Assembly (NCBI GenBank): GCA_030533445.1
Contig: CM060076.1
Location: 8,181,001-8,245,000 of the forward strand
From: Cyprinodon diabolis
Taxonomy: Eukaryota > Chordata > Actinopteri > Cyprinodontiformes > Cyprinodontidae
Direction of reading: 5' to 3'
DNA: 64,000 bases
Shown one piece after another: positions 1-13,000 of the stretch; within the stretch, counting starts at the first letter, position 1; every line of letters begins with the position of its first letter. A program made the position numbers and the translations under genes. The notes beneath the pieces are model-generated. The model was given only the letters and a program-made list of their open reading frames with translations. It made no database searches and was not told the DNA's origin.

Positions 1-814
1 CCTGAGTAATGTTTTTGAAACCTGTTAAGTAATTTTCTCTTTTCTTGCTCTGTCACTTTTTTACATAATGAGGACTATGCAAAAAAATTATTCAAGAAGC
101 TTCATGTTTAGAATAAAGGGTTTCATTAGCAGTTGAATATTTATATATTTTACCAATGTTATATATTTAGTGTTAGCATTGACTACATTTATGGCATGTT
201 GAAAAAGGGGATTCTTTGATGATTATTAAATTTTAATTTACAGAGTGAAAATCTTTAACCCAAAGCAGAAATTGTATCTAGAGTTATGCTTCACTGTTAT
301 ATGATTTTGGATGTTGGCATATCGGCATGTGAACATGATCAGTTCTTCCTGCTGTATTAAGAAACTAACTGCAATTCAAAAAATCTGACATGTGCAATGT
401 CTCCTGGGTCCTATTAAGAACACCATGCATTGCACAGTGCATGCCATGGAGCCCTGAACTGTCTGAGCATGTGAAAAAAAAAAAAATCTCTATAGTGCTC
501 ATTATCCTGGGGCCAGATTATTAATGAGATGAGGCACTTATTTACCCATGTCTCCTTTTTCATCAGGGAGTTTGAAGGAGAACAGGGCATTTAAGAAGAA
601 CAGTTTCTTTGTTGTTAATAGGTATACGTTTCTACCAGAGGATCTTTCAAGGTTAACCCTTTTTCACTGGTTAGGATAGATATTCACATGTAGGTGCTCC
701 TTCTCACCTTCAGAATAATCCAGCCTGATTTAGTTTACTCAAAGGATGAAAATGCATAAAAAAAACTAATTCTTTTGCTCTTGTTGGCAATTGCTTCTTT
801 TTTTATTTCATTAG
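1..814 (+). other. upstream intron of gnpat; no exon recognised
   Basis: This AT-rich stretch precedes the first visible gnpat exon and ends in a pyrimidine tract and AG at 813-814. I found no segment resembling the short GNPAT N-terminus and no promoter-like CpG-rich sequence, so it is read as intron with the first coding exon off the left edge. Confidence 0.6.
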
Positions 815-1006
815 CATAGAGACCCAATGCTGAAGAAGAGAGATGACTTTGAGGACATGTTGGGGGAAAGGAGAACGGGCAGTGATCTAAGATATGCGCT
901 CAGGTGTTACACTCCTGCCCTCTACAAAGGACTGACTCCATGCAAAGCCAGCGAACTCAAAAACATGGTGCTGCAGTCTGATCAGCTGCATTATGTCATC
1001 AATCAG
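815..1006 (+). CDS. gnpat: gnpat exon: N-terminal region
   Basis: The exon has 64 codons in phase 0. It starts after an AG at 813-814 and ends before a GTGAAT donor. It carries the conserved stretch [19 protein letters not shown], which matches the start of the conserved part of vertebrate GNPAT. The in-frame ATG at 827 is internal rather than the true start, because the frame stays open to the acceptor. Confidence 0.93.
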
Positions 1007-4000
1007 GTGAATAGTAAATGTTTTCTCCTTTTGGAGTCCTGAAAAACAAAAGTTATCTTTAAAAGTATTTGGTAAAACATGCACTATATTACAAAAGTAT
1101 TTTTATACTTGTACATGTGCATTACAGATGTTGGTAATGCTCTATTTTTAATCTCAAGGGTCTATTTTGTTGATGAAACTCTGTAAATAAAGCTATAACT
1201 ATTCTGTAAACATTTTTGTTAAGGTTTAGGGTTGTGTTCCCCGTCAGAACTAATAACTAGGATTAAAACCTTCATTCCATGGGTGTTCTTTATGTTTGAC
1301 TTCCAGCCAATCAGGTTTCTTCACACAACTGCAGCCATGGAAATGAATGGAGCATCTGAAATCATTCATTTGGTGGTGACACCCAGTACTTTTGGTAATA
1401 TAGAGGATATGGCAAAGCTTTGATTTCTGTTCTCTGGGATTTTTACTGGGGTTGCCATCATCGCCACCTCCTGGTACAGCATGGGTATTACTATATTTTT
1501 AGTTCCATTCCCAGGGATCATTGGGACACACCAAGCTTTATTATCAAGGCTATTTCTTTAAGCTCTCCTGAAATTATTCAGTTTATATAAAGTGCCCTAT
1601 CTTTACAAATGTGGCTGTCCTTTTATTATTGAGATGGAGGGTCGCTGCGTTGCCCATTCATTCTCAATGGTTCTATTCTTGCCTCGGCCTTGAAAAAGAT
1701 CCTCTGTTTTTATGCTGAATCACTGTGACACATGGGACACAATCTTCCTTTCCCTCCTGATTTATTGCACAATAACATAACTTTCATTGTTTAAGTCAAA
1801 TTTATGTAGCATATTTTACCTCAAAGTGCTCAACACCAACAAAGAAATAAATTAATTTGCAATGGCATAATGGTAATTAAATGTTTCATAAGAAAATCAA
1901 AGGGGGAATTGGAATGAAACCTTAGCTAGTAATGTTTAGGTACCACAGTCAAAGGGTGCTTTAAACAAACATGGGATTAAAGCAACAGAGGTTTTTGACG
2001 CTTTTACAGATTTTTTATTTTTTTTTGGCATTTCTTCTATATTAGTGGAAAATAAGAACTAAAAGTTGCATTGTCAGGCTTGGTTCATGGTATGCAGAGT
2101 AGATTTGACCCAGAAGACCTGAGAGGTCTAGGCAGCTAATCTTCTGACAGCAAGTCTGTAATGTATTCTGGAGCTAAGCCATTCAGTGATAGACTAACTT
2201 TCTCTGTGATATGGGAAACCACCGGAAGGACTTCAGAACTGGGCTGATGTACTCTACTGTCTTAGCTTTAGTGAGAAAGCAGACATGAAAAAAAATTAGG
2301 AAAACAAAAGGAGACAGGACTTTGCAGCAGCATAAAGGTCATTAACCCTCTCAAGCTCAAATTAAGTTGTAGTTGCAGGAAAAATCTGATATTTGAAGAA
2401 AATGATCATGTGGGGTAGTAATATACAATTCAGACTTTTTTTGAGAGAGACCTTCACATGCAATGAATTCTGGGATGTTGCAGATTTGCAACAGTGGCCT
2501 GGAGTGGTAAATTAACACTGAAGACTGAATCTGATATGAATGTTAACTTTATTTGAATGTCACAAACAAAAAATTAACAAAACAAAATACGAAAAAAATA
2601 AATTCTTCCACAAAATTAGAGACAAATTTTTCTTCTCAAAACCTCTTTTGACCGTTTCTGTTTAACTGTTGCTGAAAATATACTGTAGGCAAACTAGTAG
2701 ATAAAGCATGTAGTATCCATTGGTACCTGTTTGGGCACACGTTGCGAATCCACAACATTGAAATCGAGATGCCTCTGGTGAAAAACCCAGAGGAGATAAA
2801 ATCTACTAATTGGCATGTGTCATACAAATTCATGATTTATCTTATGTAGTATTGATTTCAAAATAATGAAAATTGGTAGTGATATGAAATTGGTGCTTTC
2901 AGTGACACCAAGTACTCAGCCATGTTAAAAGTGAGTCAGCAGTGCTATCTGGTGAGCTGGAGAGAAACTGTTTGTTGCAAATGCACAACTAAGTCCTTCT
3001 GTTCTACTTTTGAGGAACAAAAGCTCTTAAAATATGGATGGGAGTAATTAGCTATGTGGCATTTAGCTGTTGCAAATCTGCAACATCTGCCTGGAGAGGG
3101 TTAAATCATAAATGAACATGACTAGTTTAAGAGAATAAAAGTGAATAATTAGAATGATTTGTAAAAAATGAAAAAATGTTAGACTACAAACTTAAACAGA
3201 AGCAAATAGATTTCAAATCTTGACTGAGGTTTTCAGCCCTATTTCCTTGTTCTGGGAGTTTTTTTCAACTTAGTGGATTAGCATTAGAACAGTTTAAAGA
3301 AAGCCACTAATTCACACAAATATTTTAACTGAAAGACAGGGTTAGAAAGAATTACAACCTCTGACAGGCTACATGATTTAAAAGGATGGAGGTCATGTCC
3401 AAGCCTTTAATTTTTATCGGCTCGCTGTAATTTATGTTTGCGGTTGGATGGATGATCAGTTTATATTACCCCATTGGGTATTCATAAGGCATTTACTCAG
3501 ACCCTACAAAAAAGGCCTTATTTTCTTTTTCATACTTTCCACTTGTTCTGCTTACATCCCTACAAATCATGCTGTGGACTTTTGTTAACTGAATAATGCC
3601 TTTTAATTAGATACTTTTTTTGTTTTAGGTTTCCAAAGAAATGGGCACGCCAACAGATGAGATCCAGGCGGAGGCGGCGGCCATCTTGGAGGAGATGGCT
3701 CACCGCTTACAGCTCAGCACGATCCGCCTTTTTGCTTTCACTCTCAGTAAAATCTTTAAAACTCTGTACAGGAGCATCTGCGTCAACGAGGAGGGCATCC
3801 AGAGAGTAAGTGGACCCAGCGGGGGGGGCTCATAGAAATTTGGTCATAGATAACCTTTTTCTTTTTAGCTTCAACAGGCCATCCAGGAGCACCCGGTGGT
3901 TCTTCTGCCAAGTCACCGGAGCTACATGGATTTTCTTCTCATGTCATACATCCTGTACACCTATGATTTAGCTCTACCAGTCATTGCTGCCGGCATGGGT

Positions 4001-7000
4001 AAGTCATCCGTCCTACAGTTTCTCCTTTGATAAATGCATTCATCACTGCATTATAGAGACTACCTTCTAAGAGGGTTTCTTTGCAGACTTCATGGGGATG
4101 AAGATCGTCGGGGAGATGCTGCGAATGTCGGGGGCTTTCTTTATTCGCAGATCGTTTGGTGGAGATAAACTCTACTGGGCTGTTTTCTCAGAATATGTCA
4201 AGATCATGCTAAAGGTGGAGGAGCTGTGAACACAGTCTGTGGAAATCTTTGCCTCTCATTTTGCACGTTATTTTAAACCTTTTTTCTTTACAACTGTTTA
4301 TTTTAGAATGGGTTTGCACCGGTTGAGTTTTTTCTCGAGGGCACGAGGAGCCGAACAGCCAAATCCCTGACTCCAAAGTTAGGTGAATAATGGCACAGGG
4401 GACTGATGAGCTCCCCTTCCTGTTTTATATTCTTTAAAGTTGTCTTTAGCTGTGATGTTTGACCCTTCCTCTGCTCTCACCACAAGCATATTCCTATTTG
4501 GCTCCATGGGTTCAACGATTGCATAAATGCTTTCTCATTCAGACTGCATTGTCATTGTACTTCACTTTTGCAGGGAAAGGGCTTACTTCTAACTGCAACC
4601 CTCTTCCCTTCTTTGTGGCACTTTAAGTGTATTGCTGCCACCTAAAGGGCTGAAAAGTTAGTGTTTACCTCATTACATGTAACTATACTAAAAGGTTTTG
4701 TTTCTTTGATTGTGAAATTGCATTTTTTTTTTTTATAACAAATGCAATTAATTCTTTATCCATAGAATTTTTGTGTAAGAAAATAAATCAGCAATATTCC
4801 TGTTACTTTTAAAGACAAAATCCACAATTACTGATTAAGACCCCTTTAAGACATGGCTGTAAAGTCAAATTCTTTTCATATTTTTTCCTATTTAAATCAA
4901 CATCTTTAATGATTTTATGTGATACACAAACACAGTTTATACAAACACGTATGTCCCAAACGTGGAAATTTTTTTTTTAAAATTGGTTTTCAAGTAATCA
5001 AAATAACCGCAAAGTAAAAGTGCATTTGTGTTCAGCTCTGGGATTAATTAAAATGCATTCAACACATTGCCTTTAGTGCTAATCATACTAGAAAATAAAG
5101 TCCACCTGCATATAATTTAGATACTGTTAAATTATATAGTATGTAAAAGCCCGAGACGTCACCTTAAACAACATAGTTCCCAACATTAAAAGGTGGTGAT
5201 ATCATCATCATCATCATCATCATGCAGTGGGGATGCTTTCAGCCGGGAGGGTGAAGTAAGTTACAGTTGATGTTTGCAGATAATTACACAAATCCTGCAA
5301 GAAAACATGTCCGTGGGAATAACTTGATACTCAGGGGAAGGTTCATCATTCAGCTGAAAAACAAGTAAATAAGTTCTACTTTGTGCCAACCTGTAGCGTT
5401 CTTTTCCAGGCCTGCTGAACATTGTGATGGATCCTTTCCTTAAAGGAGAAGTGTTCGATGTCAGTCTGGTCCCGGTTAGCATCAGCTACGAGAGGATCCT
5501 GGAGGAGGCGCTCTATGCAAGAGAACTGCTGGGTGTCCCAAAGCCCAAAGAGTCAACCTCAGTGAGTTGATTGCAGCATCCAATCTCTTCATCTTAAGGC
5601 TGATTTATACTTCGAAACTAGGTCGTCTGCGTAGGTGTTGTGGTGAACGCAGAGACGTCCCCGCCCCCTTCCGCACCTCTCCCAAATTGAAGGTGACCAC
5701 AGACAGTGCCGCAGACAGGAGGCCTCCGATTGGTCTAATCTACATATGCTCTACATTATGCGTCTCCTGTTTGGTACCTTACTTGCTTGTTTTTGTTGTA
5801 TGACCACGATTGTGAAAAAAACGACTGGTGAAGATGGACCAGCTAGAAGAGCGAGGTGCGTGAGAATGTGCGGACTCTTTTACCACCTGGATCCCTGCTC
5901 TTTTTCGCCCTTATGTCCCTCCATTGTCGGACAGACTTGCCCCGATTTCCTCACCGCCTTGGCCGTATCTAGATCCACAGCTAGTTCGTGATTTTCCCCT
6001 TTTGCGTTGTGGCGTGGAATAAACATAGCGCAGACCACGCTTCAATATTGAGCATAAATGTCTGCATCATACCTGCAACAAGCTCACTGCGACACACTGC
6101 TGCGGGAGTATAACCAGCCTTTTACTGTGAACAGATTTAAATCAGAACTTAAAAAAACTGATTATCAAAAGAATTTAGTTACTTTTATGTTCAAACCTTT
6201 TCAGGAGATGGAGGCATGTTAAGCCAAAAACAACACAACATAATTTTATTTTCTGTTTCTTCCAGGGTCTGTTTAAAGCCAGGAAGATCCTGAGTGAGGA
6301 CTACGGCAGCATCCATGTGTATTTTGGTCAGCCTGTTTCTGCCAGAAGTTTGGCAGAAGGCAAAGTTAAACGCTCTCAGTTCAACCTAATACCCAGGTAA
6401 ATCCATGAAACTATATTTACTGATTGACACCAACATGTCTATCAGTAAATATCTATTACCCCTTTCCCACTGGCTGGAAAACCTGTTTCAACCCGGGAAC
6501 AATGGGCTTTTAGTGGAAGTGGGAAAAACTCCAAGATGTGCGTCAAACGACTCGGCAAACGACCCGCTTTAAAATCCCCTTGGCTCTGTTAGGCATGCTG
6601 TGGGAAGACCAGACCTGGGCTGATGCGCTAAATTACATGACAACATTGAACGCAACATGCGGACGTCAACAAGTTTCTAACAAGCTGAAACCTCTCTGTT
6701 TATATTTGTTCAACATGGGGCAGCGCTGGTGAGAGGGATTCAGACAGATGAAAGCATGAAATAAAGAATACTGTCTACCATCCATGTTGCTCTCCATTAT
6801 TTACTTCCCTGACTTCCTTCGCACTGGTGACATCACGCAGCTTGCCAGCAGGGGCCAGACTCGGCTTTTCGGTCAAATGAGAAAAGAGCCAAAAGCCGAT
6901 TGTTAGTGGGTTAACCTGGTTTTTAAAAATCCAGGTTTTCAATATGAAAGAGGCTTAAAATGTCCCCGCAAAAATCCCTGACATTTGGCTTTTTATTACA

Positions 7001-10000
7001 GGCACATCCCCAGGAAGCCCACAGAGGAAATCCAAAACTTTGTCAACGACTCGGCCTACAGGCTGGTCCAAGCCCAGGAGGAGAACATGGTGCTAAAGCC
7101 CTGGGTCCTTCTGGCTTCCCTGCTGCTCCAGAACCAGGCTGCTGGGAACAAACAGGGAATGTCATTGCGAGAGCTGACTGAACAAGCTGTGTGGCTCAGG
7201 GACCTCTCCCGGCAGTTTGGAGCCTTTCTTCACTGGCCTGGTACGGTACTGTCAATCTCACTGAGGCAGACATATTGAAAGCTGTGTTCACTGCAAGGAT
7301 GGGGTTTTTTAAAAGTGAGGCTGTTTAAGGAAAATAATGTTGTAAATCTAAAGCAGCAGTTTCCAAAGATGTCTTCAAAACCCCTACTGTGGATCAGGGA
7401 ACTGATTGATCTCTAACCTGGCAGACTGAAAAACTCAACTACATGTATCGATCTGGAAAGCCTCATAGAAAGTGTTCACAAAATGGAGGGACGTTAAGTA
7501 CAATTCTTTGAGCTGATTGGGTACCTGCCTCCCACGTTGAGTTTCTAGCCAATCATAGCAGCAGTAGCAGTTTGATTTGTTTCACAACTAGAGGAGTTAA
7601 CTGATAAATCTAACTCTTAACAAATCCATTCGGGGGAACCTGCAAACATCTTCTCATCCTGAACTTTTCTATATCGAGGCTAATGCATCTACTGGCTCCA
7701 GGCAGGATTTGTTTTCAGGACTTTATGAATTAGCAAATCTCGTGACACTTCATCCTGCTTGCAAAGTAAATGGATCTCTGGAAATTTATGAAAACTTGAT
7801 TGAAAATGATTACTTATATTTTGGTTTCTCTAAGTAATTTCCCTCTGGGATTATTAAATTATTCTGATTGTGATTCTCCCCTCTTGTTTTAGGAAATAAA
7901 GCAAATAAAGAGAGGCTTGGTAAAAAGAGCGGAAAAAAAAGTTATCCAGCTTTATGCCCTGTCCAGTTGTTTAGAATTGCCCTTATTCATCATAGGAGAG
8001 GCGTTGAAATAAAGCTTAGCGAAGCCTCACCTGGGTAGCAAGCACTCAGGTTACAATTATATAGAAAAAAATTCATAAATGGGAATGGATTAGAAAAAAA
8101 TATATCACTTTTTATATTTTACTTGATTCTATATTAAAGGTGCCAGTTCAATGTTTCAGGAGGCATGAAATCACTTTTTACCATATTGAAATGTGAACAG
8201 TTCTTTTTAGATCACTTTTATTATTTTAACCATCAAGTCTTTACAAACCTGTGATCTGAAGGATGTATTTAGTCCAAACAGAGATATAAGTTTAATTTCT
8301 CTCTAAACCACAGGCTATGCATTATAGCAGCAGCAGTTTGTACTTTAAGTTGCAGCTGCTGTGTTTTATTGATTTTTTGTCATTAAGTTGATGCACGGTT
8401 CTTTTTCTTCTGTTGTTAAAGCCTCATTCTTCTCTTCATCCTCACCTTTCCTCTCCTTCAGACCACATTCCTCCCTCCAAAGTCGTCTCCTCCAGCCTTT
8501 CCCTCCATCAAGGCCTTGTGAGGATCTCTGAAGGAAGAGTACAGCTGGCTTTAGATCAAGGTTTGACTTTTTTTTTTAACAACAAACCAACTTTATTTAT
8601 AGCAGCAGGCTTTCTAATGTTTAATAGCTCCATCTAGACAATCCCCAGATATGAACGTTATTAAAAAATTATGGCGCAGAACTTTTTTGTTTTTTCTGAT
8701 AGCAGGAGGTCGGGTTGAACCAGGGTTGCCTCAGCCTGCCATTACGCCAGAGGAGGCGCTTTTGAATCAAGCAGTTGTCATCCTCTCCTGCGCTTCCTAC
8801 AGGAACCAGGCGCTCCACGTCTTTATCCGACCTGCTCTGCTGGCCTCCGCTATCCACTCTGCATCTGTCAACGAGAAACGTAAGAAACGTGCTCTTAGCG
8901 TATAAGGTCATCTTACGAGGTCTCTGAGATAATAGTTCTAAACCTGCCTTCATAGAACCAGGGTTCCTACATGGTACGGAAAAGTATGGCAGCATACGGA
9001 GTTTTATTTTACGTGTCGTTAACCAATTTGACTGTATTATCTGGTTGAACTGTCTCTCTAAAGTACCTTGAGATGACATGTGTTGTGAATTGTTGCTATA
9101 TAAATAAACTGGAATATGGTGAAACATTTGGCATTTCCAGAATGTCCTCCTCTTCTGTCTTTGTTTTTTCTGATTGTTACTTTAATTCTGCTCATCGTAG
9201 CAGCTTGACTAATAGTTTAATGTAAACTTTAGAATTTTTAAAACTTTAACCCCAAATTCACACAGAGCGTGATGGAGGGCAGCTCTCTATCATGCCACGG
9301 CCTCATGGAGACTTATTTAAAACTAAGAGCAAAATGCATGGATGACAGAGTCTGTTTGAACTCATGATAAATAACTAAAAAACTGGAGAGCCTGTAAAGT
9401 GAAGTGATTTTAGTAAAACAAAAATGTAAAACTCTGCAGAAAGTCTGATCTCATTCAGCATTATGCAACATTTAAATATGTTTTAGGACTTAAATTTAAA
9501 AAATTTAAATTTTTGAGGTTTGTACTCTATTAACAAATAATTTTAAAGCCTTTTCTGTTTTTATTTTTTTCCAGAGGAGATCTTCAACACCTTCAGCTTC
9601 TTAAGGAACATGTTTTCTGATGAGTTCATCCTTTGTCCTGGAGCTGAAGTACAGGTGAGGAAAGAAAAAAAAAACTCTAAGACATTTTTAATAATCTAGA
9701 ATTTGCTTTTCATTATTTTATTATATATATAATATTTTTTATCATGGTTGATGCTTCTCAGGACTTTGAAGAGGCTTGTTACCTTCTGGTGAAATGTGGA
9801 GCCCTGCAGATCCACCAGCAGACGATTTTGGTCACAGACAGAGGTCAAAGGACACTCGCCTTTCTCACAAGTATTCTGGATCCTTTTGTGCAAGGATATC
9901 AGGTGACTGATGCATGCAGTTTTGGCTTGAATACACTTTTCTGTGGAAATTAATATATTGCACCATGGCTGTGGGAAGTGGGAGTGCTGCAGCACCTCCT

Positions 10001-13000
10001 AGTGGCGAGAGGGAGATTTAAAGAAAATGTTTTAAAAATACTTTGCACAATTTATACATTTCTTATGAATATTTTTGGAGATGATTTTGGCTTTTCTTAT
10101 TTTACTATTGGATGTATTTGGATTTTAATTTCATTTTTTTGAGGCCTAATCAAAACGAGTTTCCAGAAATTGTCATTGTCATGGCAACGTTAAGCAAGCT
10201 AGTGGTCACCAAGTAAAGAGCTATTCCGTTCGTGGCAGCAGACTAGTACATTTACATAGTCTAATGACAGAAACAAGGAGGAAATATGGCACAGAAACAC
10301 ATTTCGGATCCTTCCACTCATGAGAGACTTTATCTCCATGACCTCAGATTGTACCTCAACATTTGGACACCTGTAACCAGGCAGGGCACCCTGCCTGGTG
10401 CTCAAAGTAAGAGCATGGTGCCCCTTTGCAGTTTAACGTAACCATAGTATTTTAAGTGTGTTATTTTGATCTTGTGTTCTTTGTGTAATAGAATAGGGCT
10501 TGGGATCCGCGTTGCATTGTAGGACGTGGCGGCCATATTGATGGCTACGCTAACGTTAACATAGCTCTGATACAACATTGTTGTTGAACCAAGAGACGTA
10601 GAAGTAGAGAGAAAAAATATGTTAAAATCCTGAAAAGGATCTGGAATTTACCGGGAAACATTAAGTAGAGAAGCCACGGACCGGTATGTTGACAAATTCA
10701 GCATTAATAATTTGGATCCATATGAAGTTCCAAACAATGAGTGGAGCACCGATGAGTGAGCGCCTATACTTCAAAACAGTTCTGAACCTACAAGTCCTTG
10801 GAGTCTCATGTGCAGTTCACGAATGGATGGGTTCAGGAGCTGCAGATCATAAAGCCAGCAAACAGTGGGAACACAGTAATCCGTACGAAGGTAAGCTCTG
10901 CTCAGACGGGCTCTGGAATCTGCTAGTTTAACTACTACCCGCTAGTGTTAACAACCACTCACGCCTGTAATGTACTTTTAACTAGCTGCTATGTGTTTCA
11001 AAGGTGTAGTTAGTAAAGTTAACTGCCAACCCTTTGTCTCACGTATTTGAGCCTTTTCCCGCTGCCGTTTTTATTATTTTCCCATAAAAGATCCCGAATT
11101 TAAAGGAAAGAAACAATGTAGGCTGTAATATAAAACCGTGCATCTTTAACTTACCAGAATGAAAATGCAGGGAACACACTCTCATTGACATCGGGATACT
11201 GTGGAAAGTTATGTTCGGTCGTCTTACAGCCGCGATCCAAGCTAGCCGACGACTCTTTATCTCTGACACTTGGTCTCCATGGTTACGCCTCCAGGCAGGA
11301 CAGCGGTGGAAAGTTAACCCATTTTCTATGTTTTTCAAATGGCGATCATGTGTTGCGCTGTTACAGTCCACAATACAGCAACGGTTTTCCATGGTTGAAA
11401 TCAAGTTAAGGTGAAATTAATCATATTAAAACACGGCTGAGAAGGAGTACAGTACGCGGTAGTCATATGCAGTAGTCTGAGCAGCGGTAAAGGAGGCCAT
11501 CAACATGGCGGCCACGCAAAGTGCTTACGTCATAACGCCTAAGCCCTATAGGAGAAATGTTCAATAACGTTTAAATAGTATAATATTATAATTATTTCCC
11601 TGTAGAATGCATAAAAGGGTTTTGGAGCTAATGGAGTCACGTGTGACATAAAGAGAGTGACTCATGTTCTTGCCACCTGGCCAAATCTAAGTTGTTATGG
11701 TGCATATATTCACCTGAGAACTCATGATGTCTGTGTGTTACAGACCCTGGTTGTGTGCACTGAAGTGTATATGACAACAAAGTAGTGAATCTCAGTCTAT
11801 TTAATTTTTTTTTATTGTATTTTAAATAGGCCTATAGCTCATTTGTCTTTTGTCAAAAAAGAAATTCACAGCACCTTCCGGTTTGACATGTAAACAAAAG
11901 CTGAATGTTGGATGTAATTATCCAACAAAGAGAGATTTCTGCAGGTTTTATCACATGACTCCACATGCCTTTCTGTTTTCAGTCTCTCTGGTGCTTTCCG
12001 CTCCTCCATAGACTGAAGTAACGTCTTTCAGTAAAAGCAGTTTGATATTAAGGGAGAAGCAGTGAGGTAGAAAAGGCCACCGTTTCTCCCCAGAACTTTT
12101 TCACATCATGTCCGTTTTTTTCACACTTTGCTCATGCACCACTCTGGGGTATTCCTAATAGTCAAAGTGCTTGTTGCACAGACAGTGTCCTGCTGTGTAA
12201 TGCTTGGATGGAGATGCAGTGGCATTAGGAGCTGATGTGAGAAAACAGTTTTAATAGTTGTGGTTTCTGTTTTTTTTTTTTTTTTTTTCTGTCTCCCAGA
12301 TGGTTTGTAGGTTTCTTTGCGAGGCTACAGAAGGTCTGACCGACAAACTTTTCATTCCCGCTGCTCGGAAGTTCATCATCAAACATCTTCTAACAGGTTT
12401 TTATTCTTTATTTTCTGATATCATTTATTCCAGATATAATTGACGCTGTGATTGAATGTGAGGGGTTTCGTGTCTGTGTCATCTAGGGAGATTAAAATAT
12501 GCAGAAGTTTTATCATCGGACCTCCAGAAGAACGCTCTAGCTGCTTTGCTGAGACTCGGAGCTGTTCAGAAACTCAGAGGGTATGATGGACGTTAATCAT
12601 CTGGTTTTTCCTGATTCAACAAAATCTTCCCATTGCTTAGAAAGTTCACTTGTTAATTATTGTCGAGTAAGTTTTGATTAAGTAAAGAGTTGGTAGAGTA
12701 GTAAACATAATAACTGCAAATGATTTGACATGAAAATTAAAAAACCGAAAGCACATCTAGCATTTAGAAATGTTAGATCATTTAGCTTCCTTTAGGTGGT
12801 AATTTTTTATTTTAAGTGTCAAACTTTACTTTTTTAAATTAACTTTCTCCATGACCTGATTTTTTTGTTATTTTACTTGTTTTTGAATATTTTTCCCCAT
12901 CAGATTTAGGGTGTTTTATCTTGTCTTTTTTGGGACTCCTTTTTAGCAGTGTAATGTAAATTTTAAGAAATCCACAAATTCAATGTAAAAAGTGTGAATA

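Larger units (their letters stand above)
10494..11548. mobile_element. deleted DNA transposon with THAP and YKSLES gene remnants
   Basis: The ends are inverted: the left starts TAGGGCTTGGG and the reverse-complemented right starts TAGGGCTTAGG. Both then carry CGTGGCSGCCATRTTGATGG (left about 10526-10545, mirrored at about 11499-11518). Flanking octamers taatagaa (10486-10493) and taggagaa (11549-11556) match at 6 of 8, suggesting an old 8-bp duplication. Inside, two gene remnants converge: a + strand piece near the left end and a - strand THAP exon near the right. The middle appears deleted, making this a non-autonomous derivative. The superfamily is not certain; an 8-bp duplication with a THAP domain would fit P-like elements. 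Confidence 0.7.

Noticed and set aside
5567..5991. Two overlapping open frames of about 80 codons
   Set aside because: They lie within a gnpat intron and a GC-rich MITE; a short MDQLEE start is too little to claim a gene.
8669..9127. 152-codon open frame on the - strand
   Set aside because: It lies antisense to a well-supported gnpat exon and into a repeat tail; no independent coding signal.
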